A stretch of DNA of 37,012 nucleotides from Oscillospiraceae bacterium (GCA_017524845.1 JAFXUU010000041.1:1-37012), one strand, 5' to 3'; shown: positions 1 to 8,045, counted from the first letter of the stretch. The notes: generated by a model not told the origin, from the letters alone. Program-made: numbers and translations.

Positions 1-780
1 CAGCAGCACCTCGTCCGCGGGGGTGCTGCGCCGGAGATTCGCGTAGGTGTCGCCGATGTCCCGGCCCACCATGGCCTTGATGAGCTCCGGCTCGCTGGTT
101 CCGGCGGTTTTCAGGGTGGTGACCTGCCTGCCGTCCTTCAGCACCACGATCTCGTCGGTGATCCGGAAGATCTCGTTCATCCGGTGGGAGACGTAGATGA
201 TGGCCTTGCCCGCGGCCTTCTGCTTCCCGATCACCCGGAACATCAGCTCGATCTCCTTCTCGGAGAGGGGAGCCGTGGGCTCGTCGTAGGCGATGATGTC
301 GCTGTCCCGCCGGTAGGCCTTCATGATCTCCACCATCTGCTGGTTGGCGATGCTGAGCCTGCCCACCTCCTCGGCGGGGTCGATGTCCAGGCCGAATTCC
401 CGGATGATCTTCATGGACTCGTTATAGAGGGTCTTCCTGTCCACCAGGCCCAGCTTCCCCCTGGGAAGGGCGCCGGCGAAGAGGTTTTCCATCACGCTGA
501 GGCTGGGCATCATCTGCCGCTCCTGGTAGATGACGCTGATGCCCGCCGCCTGGGAATCGTGGGGAGAGCCGAAGGCGGTGACGGCCCCGTCCACCAGGAT
601 CTGGCCTTCGCTGGCGCTCAGATCGCCGCTGAGGATCTTCAGCAGCGTGCTCTTGCCCGCGCCGTTCTCGCCCAGAAGAGCGAGGACCTTGCCGCCCTCG
701 GCTATGAAATTGACGTTATCAAGCGCCCGGACGCCGGGGAAGGACTTGCCGATCCCCCGGAATTCCAGTGTTTTTGCCAT
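1..780 (-). CDS. Sugar-type ABC importer ATP-binding protein (RbsA/MglA family), 3' end missing
   Basis: This is the first ATPase domain of a two-domain importer ATPase that would power uptake of a sugar or similar solute at the membrane. The ATG at 780 begins MAKTLEFRGIGKSF. Walker A GENGAGKST lies at residues 37-45, an LSIANQQMVEI segment stands at the signature position, and DEPTAPL follows as Walker B. All are typical of the RbsA/MglA group. The frame stays open to base 1, so about half of a roughly 500-residue protein is outside the window, and permeases are expected further left. It lies downstream of the binding-protein gene on the same strand, separated by a terminator-like hairpin. 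The substrate is not deducible; simple sugars, sugar alcohols or autoinducer-2 are all possible for the family. Confidence 0.93.
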   Translation of the reverse strand, partial: MAKTLEFRGIGKSFPGVRALDNVNFIAEGGKVLALLGENGAGKSTLLKILSGDLSASEGQILVDGAVTAFGSPHDSQAAGISVIYQERQMMPSLSVMENLFAGALPRGKLGLVDRKTLYNESMKIIREFGLDIDPAEEVGRLSIANQQMVEIMKAYRRDSDIIAYDEPTAPLSEKEIELMFRVIGKQKAAGKAIIYVSHRMNEIFRITDEIVVLKDGRQVTTLKTAGTSEPELIKAMVGRDIGDTYANLRRSTPADEVLL

Positions 781-850
781 GTGCTGTTCACCTGCCTTTT
801 ACAGTATTCCGGCATAAGCCGCTTCCGCTGCGGATCGCCGCTGCCAAAGG

Positions 851-881
851 AAAGGCAGGCGGCCGGATGCCGCCTGCCTTT
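851..881 (-). terminator. Hairpin between binding-protein and ATPase genes
   Basis: A perfect 12-bp inverted repeat (851-862 with 870-881, 7-nt loop) follows the binding-protein stop. It has only a weak T-rich tail on the minus strand. Its place suggests partial termination, or protection of the 3' end, so that the binding protein is made in excess of the ATPase. That is a common arrangement in ABC operons, but the role here is inferred. Confidence 0.6.
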
Positions 882-919
882 CGTATCTCCGGTGCAGCAT
901 CGGAGAAAAAGCCGGTATG

Positions 920-2263
920 TCAGGGCTTCTTGTAGTCCGCGGGGACGTCGGAGACGAAGGGGGAGAAGTCGTCCAGGCTGATGCCGTCCTGGCTGTAGGG
1001 ATAGGCGTCGGCGTGGGCGTACATGTCGGTCCACTCCAGATAGTGCTTGTAGGTCTCGTACTCCAGAGGCTCGGTGGGCAGACGGAGCTGGGAATAGGTG
1101 TGTCCGTCGGTGCCGTGGTCGTCCCACTTCACCCAGCTGGGCCAGATGCTGTCGGGGGTGGCCCAGCCGTTGAGGAAGGCGTAGACCGCGCCGATGATGG
1201 GCTCGGCATAGAGGTTCTGGGCGGTGAACACGGCGTAGCGGAAGGCGTCCTGCTGGCCGGCGTCCCACTGCATCTGCAGGGCGGAGCCGCCGAACACGCA
1301 CACGCAGGAGGTGTCGGTCAGGCCCTGCTGGTCGAAGATGGAGGCGGCAGCCTGGGCCATGTCGTCGAACAGGCCGTTGCACAGCCAGTACTTGATCTTG
1401 CTGTTGGAGGAAACGATGGGGCCGGCGGCGTCCTTGCCGCCCTGCATGGTCATGCCGGTGGAAACGGTGTCGGCCACGAAGAAGTTCTCCTCCAGGCCGC
1501 CGGCCTCAAGGAAGACCTCCAGAGAGCCGATGCGGCGCTCGTCCAGCGGGGGAGACACGGTGTAGTCCATCATCAGGAAGCCGACTTCGCTCCAGGGCAC
1601 GTCGGGATAGGTCTCGTTCTTCCACTGGACGAGGCGGCGGGTGACCTGACGGCCGGCCTCCACGTTGTCGAAGCCCACGTAGTTGTTGATCATGTTGCCG
1701 CCCAGGAGGATGCCGTCGCCGGCTTCACCGTCCCGGGGAGCGGACATCTGGCTCATCCAGAACACGTCGGGATACTGGGAGAGCTTGGCCAGCACGGAGG
1801 GGAAGAGGGTGCCGTCGGGGTCGAGGATGAAGCCGCGGACGCCCTGGTCGATGGCGGTCTGCAGGTTCGTCAGGAACATGTCGGAGTCGCCGTTGGCGCT
1901 GATGAAGCCGGCCCACTCCATGTTGAAGAGGGGAGCCCAGTGCTCGTAGGCGTCGGCGGACTGCTGATACAGGGGGCCGCTCTGCTGGACGAGGTAGGCG
2001 ACCTTGAACTTCTCGTTCTGGGTGTAGTCGTACTCAGCGTCGTAGTGGGCGACGGTGTCGAGGTTGATGCTGCCGTCGGGGTTGCAGTTGGGGTAGGCCT
2101 TGCCGCTCGCGGCGGGGGCCGCGGCGCTGCTGCCGCCGCTGCTGCCGCTCTGGGCGGCGGGCTGGCTGGTGGGCTGCGAGGTGCTGCTGCCGCCGTCCTT
2201 GGCGCAGGCGCAGAGGCTTGCGACCATCAGCAGGGCGAGTACCAGGGCCAGGATCTTCTTCAT
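920..2263 (-). CDS. Sugar-type ABC importer substrate-binding lipoprotein (periplasmic-binding type 1 fold)
   Basis: The protein is a 447-residue extracellular solute-binding lipoprotein that would capture substrate for the ATPase encoded just downstream. The start at 2263 is chosen because AAAAGGAGG lies 7 nt upstream and the protein then begins MKKILALVLALLMVASLCAC, a lipoprotein signal peptide with the modified Cys near residue 20. A Ser/Gln/Ala-rich linker follows to about residue 50. The mature part has the alternating pattern of type 1 binding proteins: KVAYLVQQSGP near its start, AIDQGVRGFILDP, and VCVFGGSALQMQW near the C-terminal lobe. It is longer than a classical ribose-binding protein (about 300 residues), which fits the larger binding proteins common in Clostridia. 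The substrate is not recognised. It has its own promoter and lies divergent from the iron-type importer. Confidence 0.88.
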   Translation of the reverse strand: MKKILALVLALLMVASLCACAKDGGSSTSQPTSQPAAQSGSSGGSSAAAPAASGKAYPNCNPDGSINLDTVAHYDAEYDYTQNEKFKVAYLVQQSGPLYQQSADAYEHWAPLFNMEWAGFISANGDSDMFLTNLQTAIDQGVRGFILDPDGTLFPSVLAKLSQYPDVFWMSQMSAPRDGEAGDGILLGGNMINNYVGFDNVEAGRQVTRRLVQWKNETYPDVPWSEVGFLMMDYTVSPPLDERRIGSLEVFLEAGGLEENFFVADTVSTGMTMQGGKDAAGPIVSSNSKIKYWLCNGLFDDMAQAAASIFDQQGLTDTSCVCVFGGSALQMQWDAGQQDAFRYAVFTAQNLYAEPIIGAVYAFLNGWATPDSIWPSWVKWDDHGTDGHTYSQLRLPTEPLEYETYKHYLEWTDMYAHADAYPYSQDGISLDDFSPFVSDVPADYKKP

Positions 2264-2346
2264 TGGGTATCCTCCTTTTCGCGTTCTCCTCACGCGGCAG
2301 CCCTGTCGGACCGGGCGGCGCGCAAAGAATCTGTAATAATTCCCTC

Positions 2347-2365
2347 GCAATTTCTTAAAAATTGC
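2347..2365 (-). promoter_or_regulatory. Inverted repeat at the start of the binding-protein transcript, possible operator
   Basis: A 7-bp inverted repeat (2347-2353 with 2359-2365, 5-nt spacer) sits exactly where transcription from the minus-strand promoter should begin. That is a usual place for a repressor operator. No regulator gene is adjacent, so the binding factor is unknown. Confidence 0.35.
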
Positions 2366-2372
2366 TCCAATC

Positions 2373-2400
2373 ATTCTATCATGCTTTTGTGATAAGTCAA
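2373..2400 (-). promoter_or_regulatory. Sigma-70-type promoter for the sugar-type ABC operon
   Basis: Reading the minus strand, TTGACT (2400-2395) and TAGAAT (2378-2373) are separated by 16 bp. This predicts a start near 2366 and a leader of about 100 nt before the ATG at 2263. The match to consensus is good in otherwise GC-rich DNA. Confidence 0.7.
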
Positions 2401-2454
2401 GACAATTCTTCCGAAATACGGATAAATTATAATTTCAGGGTTATAACGGGCACG

Positions 2455-2482
2455 GCGGATCCGCTGCCGAAGCCGGATCCGC
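2455..2482. other. Hairpin between the two divergent promoters
   Basis: The 328-bp intergenic stretch 2264-2591 contains both divergent promoters and this 9-bp inverted repeat (2455-2463 with 2474-2482, 10-nt loop). Each arm contains the self-complementary CGGATCCG. It could insulate the two units or be a paired operator. A further 12-bp palindrome, AAATTATAATTT, lies at 2424-2435. Nothing suggests a gene in this stretch. Confidence 0.4.
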
Positions 2483-2486
2483 ACCC

Positions 2487-2515
2487 TTGACAAATCATTC
2501 TTCCGGAACTATAAT
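2487..2515 (+). promoter_or_regulatory. Consensus sigma-70-type promoter for the metal-chelate importer
   Basis: TTGACA (2487-2492) and TATAAT (2510-2515) are perfect consensus hexamers separated by exactly 17 bp. The predicted start is near 2522, about 70 nt before the permease ATG. So strong a core promoter usually needs repression, and a palindrome follows immediately downstream. Confidence 0.85.
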
Positions 2516-2526
2516 ACTCAAACACA

Positions 2527-2540
2527 GATAATGCATTATC
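2527..2540. promoter_or_regulatory. Fur-like palindrome at the transcription start
   Basis: GATAATGCATTATC is a perfect 14-bp palindrome whose half-sites, GATAAT and ATTATC, equal the arms of the Firmicute Fur box. The centre is 2 nt here rather than the usual 1. It lies about 5 nt downstream of the predicted start, where a bound repressor would block transcription. A second palindrome, ATTCGCGAAT, lies at 2543-2552. Iron control is inferred from the motif and from the transporter type. Confidence 0.55.
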
Positions 2541-2591
2541 CCATTCGCGAATAATACGCACCGGCGGAGGCCGGCGGAAAGGAGGAACGGG

Positions 2592-3656
2592 ATGGAGGAA
2601 AACCGGAGGGGCCGCATCGCCCTGCTGGGCCTGGGCGCTGCGCTGCTGGTCCTGGTCTTTGTTTCCTTCCTCCTGGGGCGCTATCCCGTGCCGCCGGGCA
2701 TGCTGCTGCGCATCCTCCTGCATAAGCTGCTCGCGGGGCTGGGGAGCCTTCTGTCGCCCCTCGTTCCCGGGGCTGCGGGCTGGGGCCTGGGGCAGAGCTG
2801 GGACGGGAGCATGGAGGCGGTGGCCTGGAACATCCGCCTGCCCCGCATCCTCCTGAGCTGTCTCGTGGGCTGCTGTCTCAGCGTGGCCGGGGCCTCCTAT
2901 CAGGGGGTCTTCCAGAATCCCATGGCCTCCCCGGACATCCTGGGGGCCACCAACGGGGCGGCCTTCGGCGCGTCCCTGGCCATCCTTCTGGGGGCGGCCA
3001 GCCAGATGATCACCCTGTCCGCCTTCTGCTTCTCCATCCTCACCGTGGCGGCGGCCTTCTTCGTCAGCCGCCTGGCGGGGGGAAAGCGGGTGCTGACCCT
3101 GGTGCTGGCGGGGATCATGGTGGGCTCCCTCTTTTCGGCGGGGACCTCCTTCGTCAAGCTGGTGGCGGACCCCTCCAACCAGCTGCCCGAGATCACCTAC
3201 TGGCTCATGGGCAGCCTCTCCGGTGCCAAGTGGAAGCAGGTGGGCCTGGCGGTGATCCCCATGGCCGCGGGCCTGCTGCCCCTTCTGCTGCTGCGCTGGC
3301 GGGTGAACGTGCTCACCCTGGGGGACGACGAGGCCCGCACCATGGGCGTGAACGCCGGGCGCATCCGCCTCATCGTCATCCTCTGTGCCACGCTGATCAC
3401 GGCGGCCTCCGTGGCCGTCAGCGGCATGATCGGCTGGGTGGGCCTGGTGATCCCCCATCTCAGCCGCAAGCTGGTGGGCAACGATTACCGGCGTCTCACC
3501 CCCGCCTCCATGCTCTTCGGGGCGGCCTTCATGCTGGCGGTGGACGACGTGAGCCGCAACCTGCTCACCGTGGAGATCCCCATCGGGATCCTCACGGCCT
3601 TCGTGGGCGCGCCGTTCTTCATTTGGCTCATCACCAGAAAGGGGGATGCGTTTTGA
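2592..3656 (+). CDS. FecCD-family ABC transporter permease (metal chelate / cobalamin type)
   Basis: The protein is a polytopic membrane subunit that would import an iron chelate, haem or corrinoid. It has 354 residues, with about nine or ten hydrophobic segments starting at residue 9. The family motifs are clear: NIRLPRILLSCLVGCCLSVAGASYQGVFQNPMA... in the first third, ILGATNGAAFGA after it, and SGMIGWVGLVIPHLSRKLVGNDYRRL in the C-terminal third, where the ATPase docks. Length is normal for FecC/BtuC (about 330-350). AAAGGAGG lies upstream of the ATG. The following ATPase start overlaps its stop. It is first in the operon permease-ATPase-binding protein. The Fur-like site favours iron; the nearby cobamide genes leave corrinoid open. 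Confidence 0.93.
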   Translation: MEENRRGRIALLGLGAALLVLVFVSFLLGRYPVPPGMLLRILLHKLLAGLGSLLSPLVPGAAGWGLGQSWDGSMEAVAWNIRLPRILLSCLVGCCLSVAGASYQGVFQNPMASPDILGATNGAAFGASLAILLGAASQMITLSAFCFSILTVAAAFFVSRLAGGKRVLTLVLAGIMVGSLFSAGTSFVKLVADPSNQLPEITYWLMGSLSGAKWKQVGLAVIPMAAGLLPLLLLRWRVNVLTLGDDEARTMGVNAGRIRLIVILCATLITAASVAVSGMIGWVGLVIPHLSRKLVGNDYRRLTPASMLFGAAFMLAVDDVSRNLLTVEIPIGILTAFVGAPFFIWLITRKGDAF

Positions 3657-4435
3657 GCATCGAGGTCCGGGACCTGCGCTTCGGCTACGGGAGCGGCGAG
3701 GTGCTCCGGGGCGTCTCCTTCACGGCGAAGAGCGGGGAGCTCACCAGCATCCTGGGGCCCAACGGCGTGGGGAAGAGCACCCTCTTCCGCTGCCTCCTGG
3801 GGCTGCTGAAGGGCTATGCCGGCAGCATCGCCGTGGACGGGGAGGATACCCGCCGCCTCACCGCCGCCAAGCTGGCCCGGCGCGTCGCCTACATCCCTCA
3901 GTCCCACTATCCTTCCTTTAATTACAGCGTGTTCAACATGGTCCTCATGGGTACCACCTCCCAGATCTCCCTTCTCTCCTCCCCGGGGGAGGCCCAGCGG
4001 GCGGCGGCGCAGGCGGCCCTGGAGCGGGTGGGCGTGGCCCATCTGCGGGACAAGGGCTATACCCACATCTCCGGCGGGGAGCGGCAGCTGGTGCTCATCG
4101 CCCGGGCCCTGGTGCAGAACGCCCGGGTCCTGGTGCTGGACGAGCCCACCGCCAACCTGGATTACGGCAATCAGATCCGGGTCATGGAGCAGCTGCGGCT
4201 GCTGACGGGGGAGGGCTATACGGTGATCCAGTCCACCCACAACCCGGAGCAGGCCTTCCTCTTCAGCCACAGCGTGGTGGCCATGAAGGAGGGCCGGGTG
4301 CTGGCGGAGGGTCCCCCCGCCCGGGTGGTCACGGAGGAGCTCATGGCCGCCCTCTACGGGGCGGAGATCCGCGTCGCCAGCCTCTACGGCGACCGGGTCC
4401 GGGTCTGCGTGCCCCGCAGCGTGGCGGAGGGCTGA
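3653..4435 (+). CDS. FecE-type ABC transporter ATP-binding protein (metal chelate importer)
   Basis: The protein is the cytoplasmic ATPase partner of the FecCD permease. The best start is the TTG at 3653, which overlaps the permease stop as TTGA and has AGAAAGGGGG upstream. It gives MSIEVRDLRFGYG and 260 residues, the normal family length. Walker A GPNGVGKST is at residues 35-43, the signature SGGER at 140-144 and Walker B VLVLDEPTANLD at 159-170. A later H-loop histidine is in STHNPEQAF. The overlap implies translational coupling and 1:1 synthesis with the permease. Confidence 0.93.
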   Translation: MSIEVRDLRFGYGSGEVLRGVSFTAKSGELTSILGPNGVGKSTLFRCLLGLLKGYAGSIAVDGEDTRRLTAAKLARRVAYIPQSHYPSFNYSVFNMVLMGTTSQISLLSSPGEAQRAAAQAALERVGVAHLRDKGYTHISGGERQLVLIARALVQNARVLVLDEPTANLDYGNQIRVMEQLRLLTGEGYTVIQSTHNPEQAFLFSHSVVAMKEGRVLAEGPPARVVTEELMAALYGAEIRVASLYGDRVRVCVPRSVAEG

Positions 4436-4459
4436 TATTGCGCCGCGCACCCCCCCTTT

Positions 4460-4488
4460 TTGACCCGGCGAAGCATATCTGCCATTAT
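4460..4488 (+). promoter_or_regulatory. Possible internal promoter before the binding-protein gene
   Basis: TTGACC (4460-4465) and CATTAT (4483-4488) are 17 bp apart in the 116-bp gap between ATPase and binding protein. Such an extra promoter would raise binding-protein output. The -10 match is modest and A/T-rich sequence is frequent in this gap, so this is tentative. Confidence 0.35.
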
Positions 4489-4551
4489 CTGAAACAGGAA
4501 TAATAGGCGATCGCGAATAACATGAATAATAAGGTTAAAGGAGAACGGATC

Positions 4552-5718
4552 ATGAAAACAAGAAGCATCCTTGCCCTGCTGCTCGTCTTCTGCCTGGCCC
4601 TGGGCCTGGGGGCCTGCGCGAAGGGCGCGCAGCCCGCTTCGACGCAGCAGCCCGCTTCGACGAAGGCGCCCGAAGCCCCGGCGGAGACCGCCGCGCCGAC
4701 GGAAGCCCCGGCGGAGACCGCCGCGCCGACGGAAGCCCCGGCGGAACCCGCCGCGCCGGAGACCGTGAGCTTCACGGACGACGCCGGGCGCACCCTGGAG
4801 CTGCCCGCGAAGCTGGAGCGCATCGCCGTCACCGGCCCCATGAGCCAGATCGTGGTCTTCTCCCTGGCTCCGGAGCTGCTGGTGGGCGTCGCCAACGCCT
4901 GGGACCCGGGCGCGGAGGGCTACTTCGATCCCCGCTATTACAGTCTGCCGGTGCTGGGCCAGCTCTACGGCGGCAAGGGGGAGCTGAACCTGGAGGTGCT
5001 CCTGGCCGCCGGGCCCCAGGCGGTGCTGGACGTGGGCGAAGCCAAGAAGAGCGTCGCGGAGGACCTGGACGGCCTGACGGCGCAGACCGGCATCCCCTTC
5101 CTGCACATCGACGCCTCCACCGGCACCATGGCGGAGGCCTACCGCCGCCTGGGCGGGCTCCTGGGCCTGGAGGAGCGGGCGGAGGAGCTGGCGTCCTACT
5201 GCGAGGAGACCTGGGCGCGGGCGGAGGCGATCATGGCCGCCGTGGGGGAGGACCGGGCGAGGATCCTCTACCTTTTGGGGGAGGAGGGCCTGAACGTCAT
5301 CGCCGCCGGGTCCTACCACGGGGAGGTCGTGGACCTGATCGGGGACAACCTGGCGGTGCTGGACGAGCCCAGCAGCAAGGGCACCGGCAACGAGACGGAC
5401 ATGGAGCAGATCCTTCTCTGGGACCCGGACTTCATCATCTTCGCCAACGGCTCCGTGGCGGACCGGGTGGGGGACGACCCCGTCTGGCAGCAGCTCCGGG
5501 CCGTGCGGGAGGGCCGCTACGCCGAAGCGCCCTTCGGCCCCTTCAACTGGATGGGCTTCCCGCCCTCCGTCCAGCGCTACCTGGGCATCCTCTGGTCCCT
5601 GAAGCTCCTCTACCCGGAGCAGGCGGACTATGATCTCCGGGCGGAGGTGGAGCGGTATTTCGAGCTGTTCTATCACTGCAGCCTGACGGACGAGCAGTAC
5701 GGCGCGATCGTCAAGTAA
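4552..5718 (+). CDS. Metal-chelate ABC importer substrate-binding lipoprotein (periplasmic-binding type 2-like, FepB/BtuF superfamily)
   Basis: The protein is a surface lipoprotein that would capture the chelate for the FecCD importer. The ATG at 4552 has AAAGGAG 8 nt upstream and gives 388 residues starting MKTRSILALLLVFCLALGLGAC, with the lipid-modified Cys near residue 22. Residues about 23-70 form an Ala/Pro/Glu/Thr linker containing a ten-residue repeat. The binding domain starts at VSFTDDAGRTLELPAKLERI, the usual entry strand of this family. It continues with LLVGV, LAAGPQAVLDV (usual form NPDLVI), and WDPDFIIFAN. The late NWMGFPPSVQRYLG segment occurs in a group of Clostridia iron-type binding proteins. 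The gene is third in the operon and is followed by a strong terminator. Confidence 0.9.
   Translation: MKTRSILALLLVFCLALGLGACAKGAQPASTQQPASTKAPEAPAETAAPTEAPAETAAPTEAPAEPAAPETVSFTDDAGRTLELPAKLERIAVTGPMSQIVVFSLAPELLVGVANAWDPGAEGYFDPRYYSLPVLGQLYGGKGELNLEVLLAAGPQAVLDVGEAKKSVAEDLDGLTAQTGIPFLHIDASTGTMAEAYRRLGGLLGLEERAEELASYCEETWARAEAIMAAVGEDRARILYLLGEEGLNVIAAGSYHGEVVDLIGDNLAVLDEPSSKGTGNETDMEQILLWDPDFIIFANGSVADRVGDDPVWQQLRAVREGRYAEAPFGPFNWMGFPPSVQRYLGILWSLKLLYPEQADYDLRAEVERYFELFYHCSLTDEQYGAIVK
4672..4757 (+). repeat. 30-bp tandem repeat encoding the lipoprotein linker
   Basis: A 30-bp unit is repeated at 4672-4701 and 4702-4731, with a partial, slightly diverged copy at 4732-4757. It encodes EAPAETAAPT in frame. 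It lies between the lipidated Cys and the folded domain, so changes in copy number would alter tether length without breaking the frame. Confidence 0.85.
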
Positions 5719-5749
5719 TAGGTAATAAAAATAAGGAATAGTTGCCGGG

Positions 5750-5781
5750 TTTTGGGGCAGAAGGGATCTTCTGCCCCAAAA
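5750..5781 (+). terminator. Terminator of the metal-chelate importer operon
   Basis: A perfect 14-bp stem (5750-5763 with 5768-5781) with a GGAT loop lies 31 nt after the binding-protein stop. The stem has A/T ends and is followed by TGCTTTT, so it may also work on the other strand. Confidence 0.8.
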
Positions 5782-5829
5782 TGCTTTTGATCACAGCCGG
5801 GCGACAGGAGAGCGCTGAAAAGCGCCCCT

Positions 5830-6069
5830 GGCTTCCCCAACGGGGAAGCTGTCGCCGGAGGCGACTGATGAGGGCAGCCCCCGTCCCGCCGCAGCGTTTG
5901 GCTTCCCCTGGGGGAAGCTGGCAGACGCCGTCTCCCGCAAGGCGGCTGACTGATGAGGGGCGATGATCGCCAGGCTGGCCTAAGACGCGAATGGGCCTGA
6001 CGGCCCATCGTTTGCTGCCGCAAACGCCCCTCATCCGGCGCTTCGCGCCACCTTCCCCCAGGGGAAGGC
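5830..6069. repeat. Cluster of palindromic intergenic repeats
   Basis: The 515-bp gap 5719-6233 has no convincing gene. It holds three related palindromic units: A at 5830-5875, B at 5900-5960, and C at 6027-6069 in the opposite direction. Each has a core of the type GCTTCCCC-GGGGAAGC (CCTTCCCC-GGGGAAGG in C), a smaller GC-rich hairpin, and the edge word TGATGAGGG (ATGAGGGG on the other strand in C). Additional hairpins lie between B and C, for example GTTTGC/GCAAAC at 6010-6025. A shorter relative occurs at 28494-28513. They resemble REP/MITE-like non-coding repeats common in Clostridia; mobility is inferred. Confidence 0.7.
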
Positions 6070-6145
6070 AGAGGCGCGGTCCGTCATTCTGCCGAAGTCA
6101 TATTCCACCAACACAAATGGTAATTGGGACCCCCCTTACCCGCTC

Positions 6146-6174
6146 TTGCAAAATCCGGCGGTTTCCGGTATACT
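6146..6174 (+). promoter_or_regulatory. Promoter for the ABC exporter operon
   Basis: TTGCAA (6146-6151) and TATACT (6169-6174) are separated by 17 bp and predict a start near 6181, 53 nt before the ATG at 6234. The promoter lies just outside the repeat cluster. Confidence 0.7.
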
Positions 6175-6233
6175 ATCCCATTGATCGAATTTCAAGCGAT
6201 CCCATTTCCTGTGACGAAAAGAGGTGCGTTTCC

Positions 6234-8045
6234 ATGCAGCCCCGGGCTGAAGGACGCGTCCGCGCGCTCCTTCGCTATACCAAGGGCTTCCGCGTGCCCA
6301 TCCTGCTGAGCTTTCTGCTCATGTTCGCGGAGCTGGTCGTCGGCTTCATCTCCCCCCTGGTGCTGTCGATCACCATCGACTCCGTGCTGGGCTCGGAGCC
6401 GGTGAACGTGGCGTGGTATTTCCGCTGGTTCGTGCCCATGGTGGGCGGCGTGGAATACATCCGCCGGAATCTGTGGGTCATGGCGGCCGCCATGCTGGGC
6501 ATGACCCTGCTCTCCGGCGTCGTCCGCTTCCTCCGCACGCGGCTGAACACCCGGGCGGGGGAGGGAAGCGTCCGGGTCCTGCGGGACCGGCTCTACGCCC
6601 ACATCCAGCGCCTGCCCTTCCGCTGGCACGCCGCCGCCCAGACGGGGGACGTGATCCAGCGGGCCACCAACGACGTGGATACGATCCGGCGCTTCAATTC
6701 CGGCGTCCTGCTGGAATTCGTGCGCACGGTGCTCATGGTGGCCGTAGGCGCCGCGGTCATGTTCACCATCAACGTCACCCTGGCCCTCATCACCATCGGC
6801 ATGGTGATCCCGGTGGCGGGCGTCAGCGTGCTCTTCCACGTGAAGATCAACCGGCTGCTGGAGGAGCAGGAGGAGGCGGAGGGCCGCCTCTTCACGGTGA
6901 TGCAGGAGAACGTCACCGGCGTGCGGGTGGTGCGGGCCTTCGGCCGCTCCGGCTTCGAGCTGGAGCGCTTCAACAAGGCGAACGAGGAAAACCGGAGGAT
7001 GCTCATGCGCGTCAACGGCTCCTTCGCCTCCCTCTGGGCGGCCCTGGACCTGCTCTGCGGCATCGAGTTCGCCGCCGTGCTGACGGCGGGCATCCTCCTG
7101 GCCCTGCGGGGCAGCCTCACGGTGGGCCAGTTCACCGTGTTTCTCAGCTACGTATACACCTTCTTCTGGCCCCTCCGGGGCTTCGGCCGGGTGCTGAGCC
7201 AGTTCAGCCGCACCCTGGTGGCCGTAGGCCGTCTGGAGGAGATCTTCCGGGCCGAGGAGGAGACGGGCCTGGAGGCGGGGGACTGTCCCGGCCTCCGGGG
7301 GGACGTGGACTTCCGGGACGTGAGCTTTTCCTACGGCTCGGCCCCCGTGCTGGACCATCTGGACATGCACATTCCCGGGGGCAGCACCGTGGCCATCCTG
7401 GGGGGCACCGGCTCCGGCAAGAGCACCCTGGCCCTGCTGCTGCAGCGCCTCTATGAGGTGGGCGGCGGCAGCATCACCATCGGCGGCCGGGACATCCGGG
7501 AGATCAAAAAGAGCTGGCTGCGCAGTCGCATCAACATCGTGCTGCAGGAGCCCTTCCTCTATTCCAGGAGCATCCTGCAGAACATCGGCGTGAAATTCCG
7601 GGAGCCGGACCGGGCGGCCGTGGAGGCCGCCGCGAAGGACGCCTGCGTCCACGAGGACGTCATGGCTTTCGAGGAGGGCTACGACACGGTGGTGGGCGAG
7701 CGGGGGGTGACCCTCTCCGGCGGGCAGAAGCAGCGGGTAGCCATCGCCCGCGCCCTCACCGGGGAGAGCGACCTGCTGGTGTTCGACGATTCCCTCTCCG
7801 CCGTGGACACGAAGACGGACGCCGCCATCCGGGACGCTCTGCGCGCCCGGCGGCAGGGCGTCACCACGATCATCATCTCCCACCGGGTCACCACCCTCAT
7901 GGAGGCCGACCGGATCTTCGTGCTGAAGGGCGGCCGGGTGGCCGAGGAGGGGACCCATGCCGAGCTCATGGCCATCCCCGGCGGCATCTACCGCCACACC
8001 TGCGAGATCCAGAGCGCGGCCGTGGAAGGGGGTGAGCCGGCGTGA
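6234..8045 (+). CDS. Heterodimeric ABC exporter, subunit with degenerate ATP site
   Basis: This is a membrane exporter half-transporter of 603 residues: an N-terminal six-helix domain (about residues 15-315) and a C-terminal ATPase. The ATG at 6234 is preferred to in-frame upstream ATGs because AAAAGAGGTG lies just before it and the earlier region is repeat DNA. Walker A GGTGSGKST is at 390-398 and the signature LSGGQKQ is canonical. Walker B is VFDDSLSAVD, with Asp519 where a catalytic Glu is expected. This Asp is known from one subunit of heterodimeric exporters such as TM287/288, LmrCD and BmrCD. The next gene overlaps by four bases (GTGA) and encodes the partner. The transported compound is unknown; drugs, lipids or peptides are possible. 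Confidence 0.92.
   Translation: MQPRAEGRVRALLRYTKGFRVPILLSFLLMFAELVVGFISPLVLSITIDSVLGSEPVNVAWYFRWFVPMVGGVEYIRRNLWVMAAAMLGMTLLSGVVRFLRTRLNTRAGEGSVRVLRDRLYAHIQRLPFRWHAAAQTGDVIQRATNDVDTIRRFNSGVLLEFVRTVLMVAVGAAVMFTINVTLALITIGMVIPVAGVSVLFHVKINRLLEEQEEAEGRLFTVMQENVTGVRVVRAFGRSGFELERFNKANEENRRMLMRVNGSFASLWAALDLLCGIEFAAVLTAGILLALRGSLTVGQFTVFLSYVYTFFWPLRGFGRVLSQFSRTLVAVGRLEEIFRAEEETGLEAGDCPGLRGDVDFRDVSFSYGSAPVLDHLDMHIPGGSTVAILGGTGSGKSTLALLLQRLYEVGGGSITIGGRDIREIKKSWLRSRINIVLQEPFLYSRSILQNIGVKFREPDRAAVEAAAKDACVHEDVMAFEEGYDTVVGERGVTLSGGQKQRVAIARALTGESDLLVFDDSLSAVDTKTDAAIRDALRARRQGVTTIIISHRVTTLMEADRIFVLKGGRVAEEGTHAELMAIPGGIYRHTCEIQSAAVEGGEPA

Noticed and set aside
5830..6069. Repeat cluster as a possible CRISPR array
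   Set aside because: The units are palindromic, unequal in length and in mixed orientation, with no regular spacers and no cas genes.
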